Assembly: GCA_963669155.1 (NCBI GenBank)
Contig: OZ022588.1
Span: forward strand, 15,523,200-15,587,199
Direction of reading: 5' to 3'
Origin: Arbacia lixula
Lineage: Eukaryota > Echinodermata > Echinoidea > Arbacioida > Arbaciidae
Length of the DNA: 64,000 nt
In this document: one piece after another, positions 24,863 to 34,339 of the stretch
Numbering within the stretch: position 1 is the stretch's first letter
Layout: each line of letters starts with the position of its first letter
Translations under genes and position numbers: made by a program
Notes under the pieces: generated by a model
Told to the model about the DNA's origin: nothing
Seen by the model: only the letters and a program-made list of their open reading frames with translations
Databases searched by the model: none

Positions 24863-27196
24863 TTGCTGTGTATGATTTAGTTAAGTATTTCTTAAATATG
24901 TAGGGTTTGTAACACATCGTGGATCTCATCAAAACTTTGGTCTGATCCGACCCATACGGTACATGAATGGTAACCCGTGAAGATGAAACAGAATCCAGCA
25001 GACGAAACCAGAGTTAACCACCTCGCTGCCAAGTCTGGAGAAGAACATTGATTATTTTTCACATTCCATGCTCCCATGGGATAAAGAGGGTTAATTCCAC
25101 GACGAAGTGCGTAATAATTCAATTCAATTTCCACAAAATTGCACATGGGAAATCGATGTTGTCCACCGACCGTACTAAATTCGACAACCTGTGAATGACC
25201 TTCAATGTTAAACGGGTTCATAGCTTGCGCATCAGCTTGCTCAGCAGTGAGTCAGGACTGGATGTTCTTTTCATCTTGTTTTACATCTTGCACTTGCATT
25301 TGGCAACTACATTTATAAATAGTTGGCTGCTTCTAGGACAGTAACCAAATAATCATTGATTTCGAGCTGCCATAATGGGAAATCTGTATGCAACAGTGTG
25401 TATCTCATCTGGTATTGTGCTTCTTGTTCTATTTGTACATTGTAATGGTATTGGTATGGATCATGTATCTGAAATGAAACTGGCTCGTAAATTATGCACG
25501 GTTCCGTGTCATAAACCCTCTTTACCTTTCGGGAGAATCACCCCAGACGCAGCCTAGTCTTCAGGCAAAGACTCGGTTATAACACTGTCTCAGCATTATC
25601 CATGGTTTTGATAATACTGTAGCTCTCACCTGTGCACATTACTGCCCTACTCTGACAAAAGGAAGCAAGTGACAAAACACTCAAATCTGGGTTATTGGTA
25701 TTCTTAGGTTGTACCCAGCATTCCCTACATACCCTACATACAGGCAAAATCTGGACGAGAAATTTTCATCTTGCTGCGAGGTATTCAATCTAATATGAGG
25801 TGTTGCACTGATGCCAATGCAACACATTTTGTTCATTTACAAGAAAAGTCTCTTTTGTGAGTTGCTTCCTTTTGTCAGAGAAGGGCAGTTTATATGGAAA
25901 GAAGTCTCTGCATTTCAAGCTCGACCACCGACTGGAAAAGAAGCTAAGAGTTACCATGGTAACAGAAAGGGCAATGAAAAGAATGATGATAGGTATCACG
26001 AGAATGGACACGGTACAAAAACAAGGGACCTACCTCAAAGAAATGGAGGTATGCTAGTCATTTAGTCAGAGGGAACGATATGAGACTGGACACATATAGG
26101 GCATGTACTATAAAGAAGAAAAGGCAGACAATTATTTAGGAGATGCATATGAAAGAAAGGGACATGGAGAGTTATACAGACGGACAAGAACAGCACAGGG
26201 CCTGCAGAGTGAAATGGAAAATTGGTGTGAAGTGGCCTTCTTCAACACAGAAGTGAAATAGGCTAGATATGTCGATAGATAGATATATATATATATGCAG
26301 GGTGATAGATGTATAGATTGAAAGAGAGATAGGTGATTTATATCGAGAGATAGATTGATACGTTCAAATAAGGTGACAGATGGATACATCGATACATTGT
26401 ATACCGACTGACAAGGATTTGTCAGTGTGCATGGATGTAGGATCCATATGTTCGTGAATGCCCAATGTGCAATGTCTATGTGCGATGTATTATAAACGAG
26501 CACAGCGGGCTATGTCAAGTATCATGAGACCTTCAACTTGGCCTTCATTCGCGTGTCCTGCACGGCGCACAAAGGAAGTACTGTGTCGTCGTCGGGCGCG
26601 CCTATTAGCTCACAACGGGCGTTCACATTCTCAGTTGTCGCAACTTCATCATCTATGAAAACAAATGTACTCGAAGCTAGAGGAAAAAAAACTCTGCACA
26701 CAGCTAGAAACCCCTTTGTACAGATTACGCTTTGTGTTCACTTAGACAGAACCGTGTTCTATGTTTGAGTTTATGATTTGAATATACGCCACACTGGTTT
26801 GGGAAAATCACTGAAATCTGCCAAAATTAAGTGGGGAAAAAATGAGAGAAATTAAAGGAGATGAAATTAAAGAGTATTGTAATCACAACTGAGAACAAAC
26901 ATGAGGACGCATGCCTATTTACTTCGTACCATTAAGTTGACCATTAGCGACCCGTCTTTGTCGACTGAACATGTTCTTTAGTTCGATTTCCCTATGTGGT
27001 TATTGGATCATCTCTTCCTGGTGGAACCACCTTTAAGTTTAAGCACTGGTCGGAAGTATTTCGATGGATTCCGAATTCTTAGTCTCGTCATGGAATGTGT
27101 TGTGGACGAAGATCAGGAGATATTTGAATGATTGTAAATTATATAATCATTGTATTAAAAAAGAAACACCGTCTTACGGGAGTGCGTGATACACTA

Positions 27197-27411
27197 CAGC
27201 TCAAAGGAATTGGCATAGAGAAAGGGAAAGGGAAGAAAGGGAAGGAGCCGCAGTTTAAAACCGCGGTGTATTTTGTCAAGTTCAGCATGACACATGATGC
27301 TTTTTAGGCTAAAACATCGAGTTTCATGCTGAACTGGACAAAATCTACCGCGGTTTAAAACTGAGGTTCCTTCCCTTTCCCTTTCCCTATGCCAATTTCT
27401 TTGAGCTGTTG
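27197..27411. repeat. 215-bp inverted repeat with purine/pyrimidine arms (copy A)
   Basis: The left part (CAGCTCAAAGGAATTGGC, GAAAGGGAAAGGGAAG, CCGCAGTTTAAAACCGCGGT) is repeated in inverted order to 27,411 (ending AATTTCTTTGAGCTG). The hairpin loop is about 25 bases near 27,300. It ends 246 bases before the acceptor at 27,658. Present in copy B. Confidence 0.8.
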
Positions 27412-27657
27412 TGTATATCGTTTCCACTTCCTCTTTCTCCTTCGTTCCAAACTTCTTTAGGAATCACAACTGAAACTCTGATCATGCCACTTGTGGATCG
27501 TTTCACCATCAATACACATTAATCCAACGGAGCAGCATTTTGCTTGGCACGCAAAGAGTTAATGTAGCGCTCTTTGTGAGCTCTCTGCTTCCCCACGCCC
27601 CCACCTTTATTTTGAATATTAATTTACATGTAATATTCTCTCTTCCCTTTCTCACAG

Positions 27658-27852
27658 GTTCTCCAACGTGTGCGACGAAGGATAAGGCGTCGGTTACCAG
27701 GCAACAACAGCCTTCATTGTCAACAGTGGCTGTTACCAAGCTAGTCGCTGTTTCGTGCCAGGAGCTCACAATCCTACGGGCTGAATGATGATGGTGAGAC
27801 ACAGAACGAAGCTACCTCACTGGCGTTTGCTTCAAAGACTCAGTCTCCGAAC
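27658..27852 (+). other. 5' leader part of the sulfotransferase coding exon (copy A)
   Basis: A strong pyrimidine tract ends in CTCACAG at 27,657, giving a good 3' splice site 195 bases before the start codon. From this acceptor to the ATG the two copies differ at one base only, clearly less than in the intron just upstream, which points to exonic constraint. An in-frame stop at 27,742-27,744 shows the stretch is not an N-terminal extension. Splicing here is inferred, not shown. Confidence 0.6.
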
Positions 27853-27862
27853 ATGGCTCTAG
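27785..27862 (+). promoter_or_regulatory. Overlapping upstream ORF with three consecutive ATGs (copy A)
   Basis: Three ATG codons in a row at 27,785, 27,788 and 27,791 open a 25-codon frame that ends at TAG 27,860-27,862, ten bases past the enzyme's ATG at 27,853 and in another frame. A ribosome starting here could not simply reinitiate at the main start, so the uORF would be expected to lower translation unless leaky scanning occurs. It depends on the leader being transcribed as inferred. The same frame is intact in copy B. Confidence 0.5.
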
Positions 27863-29640
27863 GCGCGTTTATGACTCGAAAATGGATCAAACCATTTCTC
27901 GCCTTCTTTCTCCTCACAATCGTCTCGCTCCTTGCCTTCGGGAATATCACGTCAAGAATTAGCTGGAACGTCGTGTACGTGAAGAGCGCAGGAACATCTC
28001 CAGACCCGAGCGCTCGCCACAGCCTAGGCCTTGCGGACGTTGAGCAGATCATGGCGGTATCCAGCGGGGCCGCTTCATCACCGCTTCCTGGCCGAAGGAG
28101 CTCCACCGCTACTACGCCGCCGCAACAGCAGACGACGGAAATACCCGCCATGACCAAGGATGGTGGTGCTTTGCCAGGTCATTCGAACCTGTCCGCCTTT
28201 CACAATGTTAGTAAAGAAGTGAAAAGGGTTTTGTCTGTCAATCGCGCAAATATTTCTCCCGTGCTTATACACAAGCATAGCGGTCTTTCGCTAAGCTTGA
28301 ATGAAAATCACCTTGCATCGAATTCATCAGATTCTTCGTCAGACTTCAGTGCATCATCATCATCAGCAGCATCACCATCTATCAACATTAGCCTGATAAA
28401 TGAAGCAATAGATCACAGTGGTCCATTTTACAATGGGAACGGGTCAAATGACAGGACAGAAAGCGCAGTCAAACAACAAGAAGGGACAACTAAACCGGTA
28501 TTTATTATTTTGTTAGCACGTATGCGCACTGGTTCAACTCTTATAGGAGAAATATTTAATCAAAACTTAGAAGTCGGGTTTCTTTATGAGCCGCTGCATG
28601 CTCTGTGTGACTGGACTAAGCGAGGACTTATACAAAAGTCCCAGTACAATTCGCAGGCTACTAATCTGCTACGTAAACTAAGTTCGTGTGATTTCCCGCG
28701 GGATTTTATATCGAGCGTGGTGAATTGGCCGGCGGGTGGCGGATTTCGAAGCAGCATGATTCACCCTGTGTGTGCCGCAACGAGCTCATGTCGACACGCG
28801 ACGACACAGATGCTGCGCCGTAGATGTCTCACGTTCCACAAGTACAGGAGTATCAAAACTATCCGCGCGGACCTCACTATGGTGTCTAAGATCATCGACG
28901 AGGGCGCTGTCGATGTTAAAATTGTTCACCTCGTTCGCGACCCTCGCGGCGTCGCAAACTCGCGGCGTGGGGTCTACTCGACAGAACGTACCTCAACACA
29001 GCGCAGGCTCGCGGCACGTAGATACAGGACCCGAATTATACATGACCGCGCGTCCAATCCGTTCCATCGCCCAGACGTCAAGGCATTTCCCGCGTTCTCG
29101 AGCCGTTATCAGCGGTTTCGACCACACCCCGGCCAAACGAGACTGGACGCGCTCGGCCTGATGGATACCGCGGATGTTTTCCCCCTCCTAAACACCATGC
29201 CAGCGTACTGTAAGTGGTTGAAATCCACTATTTCCCTGGTGCAGCAGAAACCCCACTGGCTGCGCGGCCGCTACAAGCTGATTCGCTATGAGGACTATGC
29301 GGCAGCGCCCGTGCGCGTCACTGAAGACATCTACCGCTACTTTGGTATGCAACTTCCGGAGAACGTGCACGATTGGGTCGCGACCAACACTAAAACGGAC
29401 CAAACTGACGCCAAGAATGACGATGTGGGTCGGCTCTACGGGTCGCATCGGAATTCCACGGAAACGGCCTTCAAATGGCGGAAGGAGATGACGTCACAGG
29501 AGGCGCTGCAGATTGAGAAGTTGTGCGGTGACGTCATGGAACGGCTAGGGTATCGAAGAACGTCCCGCAATATTCGACTCTCCGACTTGAAGCAATCTCT
29601 ATTCCTCCCTCTTCCAGATGATATTCCACAAGAATTATGA
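27853..29640 (+). CDS. Carbohydrate 6-O-sulfotransferase-like, type II Golgi membrane protein (copy A)
   Basis: The product (595 aa) should transfer sulfate from PAPS to a 6-hydroxyl of GlcNAc, Gal or GalNAc in glycans in the Golgi lumen. Seen: a short basic N-terminus, one hydrophobic segment at about residues 14-30, then a Ser/Thr-rich stem to about 213 with Asn-X-Ser/Thr sites at 31, 112, 118, 133, 157, 178 and 196. The catalytic domain starts near 214: 5'-phosphosulfate loop RMRTGSTL at 223-230, FLYEP at 243-247, 3'-phosphate motif HLVRDPRGVANSRR at 359-372, RYEDYAAAP at 478-486, FKWRKEM at 540-546 and LGYR at 565-568. The order matches the CHST1/CHST3/CHST7 group; the stem is longer than usual. 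The start is fixed by an in-frame TAG at 27,742, by A at -3 and G at +4. The CDS is uninterrupted, as is common in this family. The exact acceptor sugar cannot be read from sequence. Confidence 0.95.
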   Translation: MALGAFMTRKWIKPFLAFFLLTIVSLLAFGNITSRISWNVVYVKSAGTSPDPSARHSLGLADVEQIMAVSSGAASSPLPGRRSSTATTPPQQQTTEIPAMTKDGGALPGHSNLSAFHNVSKEVKRVLSVNRANISPVLIHKHSGLSLSLNENHLASNSSDSSSDFSASSSSAASPSINISLINEAIDHSGPFYNGNGSNDRTESAVKQQEGTTKPVFIILLARMRTGSTLIGEIFNQNLEVGFLYEPLHALCDWTKRGLIQKSQYNSQATNLLRKLSSCDFPRDFISSVVNWPAGGGFRSSMIHPVCAATSSCRHATTQMLRRRCLTFHKYRSIKTIRADLTMVSKIIDEGAVDVKIVHLVRDPRGVANSRRGVYSTERTSTQRRLAARRYRTRIIHDRASNPFHRPDVKAFPAFSSRYQRFRPHPGQTRLDALGLMDTADVFPLLNTMPAYCKWLKSTISLVQQKPHWLRGRYKLIRYEDYAAAPVRVTEDIYRYFGMQLPENVHDWVATNTKTDQTDAKNDDVGRLYGSHRNSTETAFKWRKEMTSQEALQIEKLCGDVMERLGYRRTSRNIRLSDLKQSLFLPLPDDIPQEL

Positions 29641-29819
29641 TAAATACTGATGCTCATTACCAAGTAGTACCTTGATTTGCCCTCCCCCCCCCCCTTACTG
29701 TATATTTAATCTTTTGAACAACTAGCAATCTAAAGATTCATTGGCCCGTGAACCTGACATGTTGCGCACTGATGTAGTATTGATACGAGAAATATTTGCG
29801 ATTCTCCCTCCGTGTCTTA

Positions 29820-29950
29820 GGCTACCGCAGACGACACGGTCCGATTAGTCGTACGACTCTGCGATCAGCTGAATCGCAGGGCCCGGTCACATTTCTAGTC
29901 GTAGGACCTTACGATTGTAGAATCGTTGCAGCATCATGTCGCCCGATATG
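29820..29950. mobile_element. CTACCGCAGACGAC-type MITE fragment (copy A)
   Basis: Shares CGCAGACGAC, CTGAATCGCAGG and CCCGGTCA with the better-preserved element at 34,221-34,339. The right terminal repeat seems lost. Confidence 0.5.
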
Positions 29951-30271
29951 GCCCTAAGACTTGTTTGCCTTTTGTAAAAAAATTCAATTCAATTAAATTT
30001 TTTATTCATTTAACAAACAACAACTTTCATGAACAATGAATATAATGCATCACAGGAAAGCCGATAGCTTGTGAGGCGTGATAACCTTTAACGTGTGGTT
30101 CAATGCACTCAAGTATAAAGTCCATTAGTTAAATGACATACAATAAGATGAACCAAAGTACACAAATTACATACAAATACGTACTTTAAAAATACATCGA
30201 AGAAAGACTAATACAAACACACACAAAACAAAAAACAAACGAATAATAACAGCTAAGGTAATAATCATCAG

Positions 30272-30277
30272 AATAAA
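30272..30277 (+). promoter_or_regulatory. Possible poly(A) signal, copy A
   Basis: AATAAA lies 632 bases after the sulfotransferase stop and is kept in copy B. Its use is not shown; the region is AT-rich, so chance is plausible. Confidence 0.2.
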
Positions 30278-30953
30278 CAGTATGTGATATCAAAATGTCA
30301 AAATATAGTGCGCTTATGTTTACCTCCGTATGTGAGGGCCCTTTACAAAGATCCCTTTGATGATCCACATCTAACCTGAAGAAAGGTGACATTCCACATT
30401 TATGTAAGTGTTTATGTAGACTGAAATATTGTTGAGAAACTGGGCCTATTCCAATTTCATAGAATTTTGATGAAATGGTATTGACAAGTATTGTGTAGCC
30501 TGTAATAGCTTTGTTTCATTTGTGAAAAGTATTGTAATATGTTTTGTTTTTATTCAATTCGATGCATGTGCCAAATGCTGTAGGTGACTTGTAATTTTAA
30601 CAGATACAATATTATTTCAATATCTCAGGAAACGACAAACGCTCGTTATAGCATACAGTAATGGTACAGTGCCCCAGCGCTAGGGTCTTTTTTTTTCACT
30701 CTTGACACACCATTGAGGCGCAATGCACATAATTCCTATCAAGCTGTATTTTGTATGGCACATGGATGATTTCATCTGTCATCTGTCATTCAGTCTGACT
30801 TAGGGTACTTTTAGGAGATAGCAATTTGCCGCTAGTGCTTGCCATAACGGGTCGTTGTGGAGTTTCTTGCCTCTTTGGATGTGGTGATCCATTTTGTCAT
30901 TACTTGTAGATTGTGTATTGCTTTGCCGCAGCGGTAAATTCCTGGCTTAACAG

Positions 30954-31840
30954 CAGTGTTGCCAAAATTCCCCGCCTTAAGTAGCGGTAAGTAGCCGTGA
31001 AAGTCGCCCAATTTAGAAAAAAAAGTAGCCCAAACGGAAATATCGCAATTTCAAGGTTATAGGCCCGGTCACACCGCCAGAATTTTGCTGGAGCGTTCCT
31101 AGAGCGGTGAAAAATGTCATCACCGCTCGTTACCGTTCACCACCGTTTAAAAGAAGTTGGCCTCCGTTAAGGCAACGCCTTATACGCTCGGCCACCGCTG
31201 ATGGTGCCTCCTATCGCTCCGAAAGTTTTGAGCTGCAAAGAATATTGCGAGCGGTGAGGAACGGTAATTTTCTGCTCCGGCAAAGTTCACCACCGCTCCA
31301 ACAACGCCCAGTCAAAGTTTGCCTGGGCGGTGATTAAACGTTGCACAAACGTTGGTGGAGCGGTTGTAAGCGTTTTACGAGCGGACACGAGATTGCTGGA
31401 ACGGTGTTGGGCGTTGAAGCAGCGATCCATTGCGGTGATGAACTTTGGTTTGGCGCTGGTATGGAGGTGTCTGAGCGTCACCGCTCGCGTCACCGCTAAA
31501 CCAACGCTAAACCAACGCCGGCTTCAGCGGTGTACCGCTATGGCAACACCCGTGCTTACGATTTTTTTCCCCCTTATTTTGTGCGCGGTGACGAGCGCTT
31601 TCGAAATTCGGCCCCCTCTCCCTACCGTTCAAGGAACGCTCCAACAAAGCTCGGGCGGTGTGACCGGGCCGTATACAGCATGATGATACTAGGTGCAAAT
31701 GTATGTTTGGTAGTGGAGAAATTAGCAATTCAGAAGTAGTCAAAAAGTAGTGAAGTAGCGGTAAGACTTTGCAAGTCACGGCGCTGAAGTCAAAAGTAGC
31801 GCAATCTGGCGCCTAAATCGTGGCTTAATAGGCAACACTA
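30954..31840. mobile_element. hAT-like nonautonomous element, interrupted by a second MITE (copy A)
   Basis: Ends CAGTGTTGCC at 30,954 and GGCAACACTA at 31,840, flanked by a perfect 8-base target duplication CTTAACAG (30,946-30,953 and 31,841-31,848). The CAGTG end and 8-bp duplication are hAT hallmarks. No transposase remains. The GGCCCGGTCACACC element at 31,062-31,670 sits inside. Confidence 0.8.
31062..31670. mobile_element. GGCCCGGTCACACCGCC-ended MITE nested in the hAT element (copy A)
   Basis: Terminal inverted repeats of about 45 bases start GGCCCGGTCACACCGCC and continue through TTGGAGCGTTCCT-type sequence with few mismatches. The interior is full of ACCGCTC and CCAACGC words. In copy B the flanks are TTATA on both sides, a 5-base target duplication. 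No coding capacity. Confidence 0.8.
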
Positions 31841-32110
31841 CTTAACAGTGCTCGCAGCTAGCGGAAGTCACAAAATTCTTTCGTGTGAACGTACATTAAT
31901 AGGTCTGAAATGCCGGCGGCGACCAGCTGACCTGGTGTACATGCCTCCGTGCTAAACCGATATCACTCAATTGCTGAACGGATGTCGCCATGATTTTTTT
32001 TTACTTTGGATTCCGCCATAGAATGACGAGTTTTGCACGAAGCTATAGTTCAGTATACATGTTTAATAAACTCTGGTACTATGCACAATCGTTTAAAAAA
32101 AAACGTTTCT

Positions 32111-33096
32111 ATGCTTCCGCCACGAATTGGCGGAATTGGCCGGAGGCAATCTGTTTCGGGTTGTCCATTTATCCGTCTGTCCGTCCGTCCCGAATCCGTT
32201 TAAGCAATATCTTGAGAACTATTCAACGGATTTGCTTCTAACTTGATACCTGTATGCCATTCATAAAACCAATGACCTGTGTAAAATTGGGGTCAAATCG
32301 GACGAAGGTCAAAGGTCCATGAACTTTACAAAAAAAAAATGCAAAAATTGTCCCTCCAAAAACTGTTTACGCAAGACATGTATCTTGAGAATCATGTACC
32401 GGTTACGGATTTGCTCCAAAATTGGTACGTATACATTGCATTTATAAAACCAATTAGTGTGTAAAAATTACATCAAATTGGATGTAGGTCAAAGGTTCAA
32501 TGAACGTTATATAGTTTTATAATTATTATTTGTCACCTATTAGATCCTCATCTAACTAAACTTGTTGTGCAGACAGACCATGACACTGTAGTTAACAAGG
32601 GGCATATTTAAAAAAAAACTGAAAGGTCATTGAATTTAGTCCAAAATCACCAAAATAGTCCAAAATGTGATCTTTTTCCAAATATCCAGATCATATATCT
32701 GATCATCCAGTACAACCAGATATGATGCATAGGTGTATCAATCCCTGGAGATAGACTGGAGAGATCAGAACTGAAATTTCTTAGAGGTCAAAGGTCAATG
32801 AACTTTGCCAGCATCAACTAAAAATTGGCCCTAAAGTAATATTTTTTTGCAATAACTAGAAAGTCAATGGTCCAATTTCTAAGCAATGCGATGGTTCACT
32901 ACATGGAGATATGTTAATGAAATTTGAGGTTGACTCATTCGAAGGTCAGAGGTCAATGAACTTTATCAAGGATTAGGAATTCAATGGTCCAACTTCTACC
33001 GAACACATAAGCAGAGTTGAGCATCAATTCAAATTAGGTGAAGCTAACATAAAGGCGGAGACATATTTATAGACTGCGTGGCAGTCGAATTGCTCT
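32111..33096. mobile_element. Helentron-associated-type element, old copy (copy A)
   Basis: Starts ATGCTTCCGCCAC with a hairpin closing at CGGAGGCAA, then TCCGTCTGTCCGTCCGTCC, then diverged tandem units containing AGGTCAAAGGTC-like words. It ends GGCGGAGACAT, hairpin GACTGCGTGGCAGTC and AATTGCTCT. Same architecture as 48,152-49,810 but more diverged, so an older member of the family. Copy B has the same insertion but lost its 3' end. Confidence 0.7.
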
Positions 33097-33327
33097 CCTA
33101 TTTTAGGGAAGAATTAGTATAAACACTCATTACATTGCGTTGCTCTCTATGATCACCTTATTAGGATTTTAACACGGGCGTCATGTCTAATTCTGGGCTA
33201 GCCTCGGTAGTACAGTCTGCTCCTTTCTAATTCGCTACTCTAACCGCAACAGAAGATTGAGTATTATTGATGCGCTATATACATTCGGATTCGGGCTGAT
33301 AAAATGCGTCTAGAACCGAAACTATGA

Positions 33328-34065
33328 CCCCGTTTACAGTGGGGGCCGAGCCGCGGCCGAGCCGCGGCCGAGCCCGGGCCGAGCCTCACTGTAAACGCTC
33401 AAAAGGCCAAATGCGCGGCCAAAAACGGCCGCGCATTTGGCCAACCTCAGGAGGTAGTCTCGGCCCGGGCTCGGCCGCGGCTCGGCCCGGCCTTTTCTCA
33501 CTGTAAACGCATCTCGGGCCAAAATGCGGGGCCAAATCGCCGACCCGGAAGTGCACTGACTGTGACGTCACCATTCACAGGACATGACGTAGTTATCTCC
33601 GAATTCGATTTTCCTCATCCATATTCTTGTGTGCACAGACAGGAGAACCAACTGAAAAAAACTAGGAATGCATATGGGTAGCTAGATACTGTGTGAAGTT
33701 TCGGCAAACCCTACGAAAAAACCGGAGTGAAATGCATAAAATGCAGTACATGCACTGATGTAGCGATGTACTATACTATACTATACTATACTGTACCGGT
33801 AACCGCGCGTACGTGTAAACGTAAACAACTGGCAAATAGCCCGCGCCATATTGCACCTTCGCTCTGTGACCCCGGCGCGCTCCCTAATAATCGTTTGTTT
33901 ACATGCATAGCGCCACTACGACAAAATATTGAAAGGTTGAAGTTATATACCGGGCCGAGCCCAGCACTGTAAACGCACATAATTCGAGGGCCGAGTACCG
34001 CAATTGAAGCCGGGCCGAGCCGCGGCTCGGCCGCGGCTCGGCCCGGCCCTGCACTGTAAACGGGG
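33328..34065. mobile_element. GC-rich MITE with CCCCGTTTACAGTG ends, absent from copy B
   Basis: Perfect 14-base inverted ends CCCCGTTTACAGTG (33,328-33,341) and CACTGTAAACGGGG (34,052-34,065). CACTGTAAACG recurs internally near 33,387, 33,500 and 33,965, always next to GGCCGAGCCGCGG-type palindromes. It looks like an element built of smaller related hairpins. In copy B the site is empty near 53,932; a poorly matching 8-base flank may be an old duplication. Confidence 0.8.
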
Positions 34066-34113
34066 TCTCAGAGAACGGTTGAGATAAGACGAGGAGAAAC
34101 CAGAATGATAGAA

Positions 34114-34137
34114 GGGGGGGGGGGGGGGGGGGGGGGG
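34114..34137. repeat. Poly(G) run of 24
   Basis: 24 consecutive G in copy A; copy B has only a short GGAGGGG here (near 53,975). Confidence 0.95.
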
Positions 34138-34220
34138 ATGAGAGAAGGGGATACCCAAGTATCGCGTCGTGCCACAAAAACAGTTACAGTATTCGTAACA
34201 TCTATTTCATCAGTCTGTTT

Positions 34221-34339
34221 AGGCCCCTGCAGACGAACAGCTTAACATACGACTGTACGACTGGCTGAATCGCAGGACCCGGTCATGGGACTTGTAGGTG
34301 ACGTCACATTTTTAGTCGTCAGTGTCGTCTGTGGTAGAC
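34221..34339. mobile_element. Short CAGACGAC-ended MITE (copy A)
   Basis: CTGCAGACGA at the left and TCGTCTGTGGTAG at the right are inverted; the middle shares CTGAATCGCAGGACCCGGTCA with 29,820. About 50 bases of the left part are missing in copy B (site near 54,076). Confidence 0.55.

Larger units (their letters stand above)
23801..27657 (+). other. Putative intron upstream of the sulfotransferase CDS (copy A)
   Basis: Noncoding by comparison with copy B: the short open frames here are broken or shifted between copies, or differ mainly by amino-acid-changing substitutions. It holds a 20-base poly(G) run at 23,976-23,995, the TTAA-flanked fold-back element at 24,178-24,746, a tRNA-like fragment near 24,785-24,862, a short TA repeat near 26,285, and the inverted repeat at 27,197-27,411. 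I see no other gene. Confidence 0.4.
29641..30945. other. 3' flank / probable 3' UTR of the sulfotransferase (copy A)
   Basis: No other gene. Holds a C run near 29,683, a fragment (29,820-29,950) of the CGCAGACGAC element family, and a run matching copy B closely from 30,100 to 30,420. Near 30,594 lies the empty site of the 1.7-kb element present in copy B. Confidence 0.4.

Noticed and set aside
25375-25557. Small secreted peptide precursor with a signal-like start and a PSLPFGR amidation-like site
   Set aside because: In copy B the start ATG is TTG, the frame is shifted and both cysteines are changed, so it is not conserved even between the two copies.
26538-26768. 76-codon ORF also open in copy B (44,098-44,328)
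   Set aside because: Nearly all base differences between the copies change the amino acid, the opposite of what a coding region shows.
27791-27800. Splice donor ATG|GTGAGA inside the leader exon
   Set aside because: No credible acceptor lies in the 60 bases before the main ATG, and skipping further would remove the start of the enzyme.
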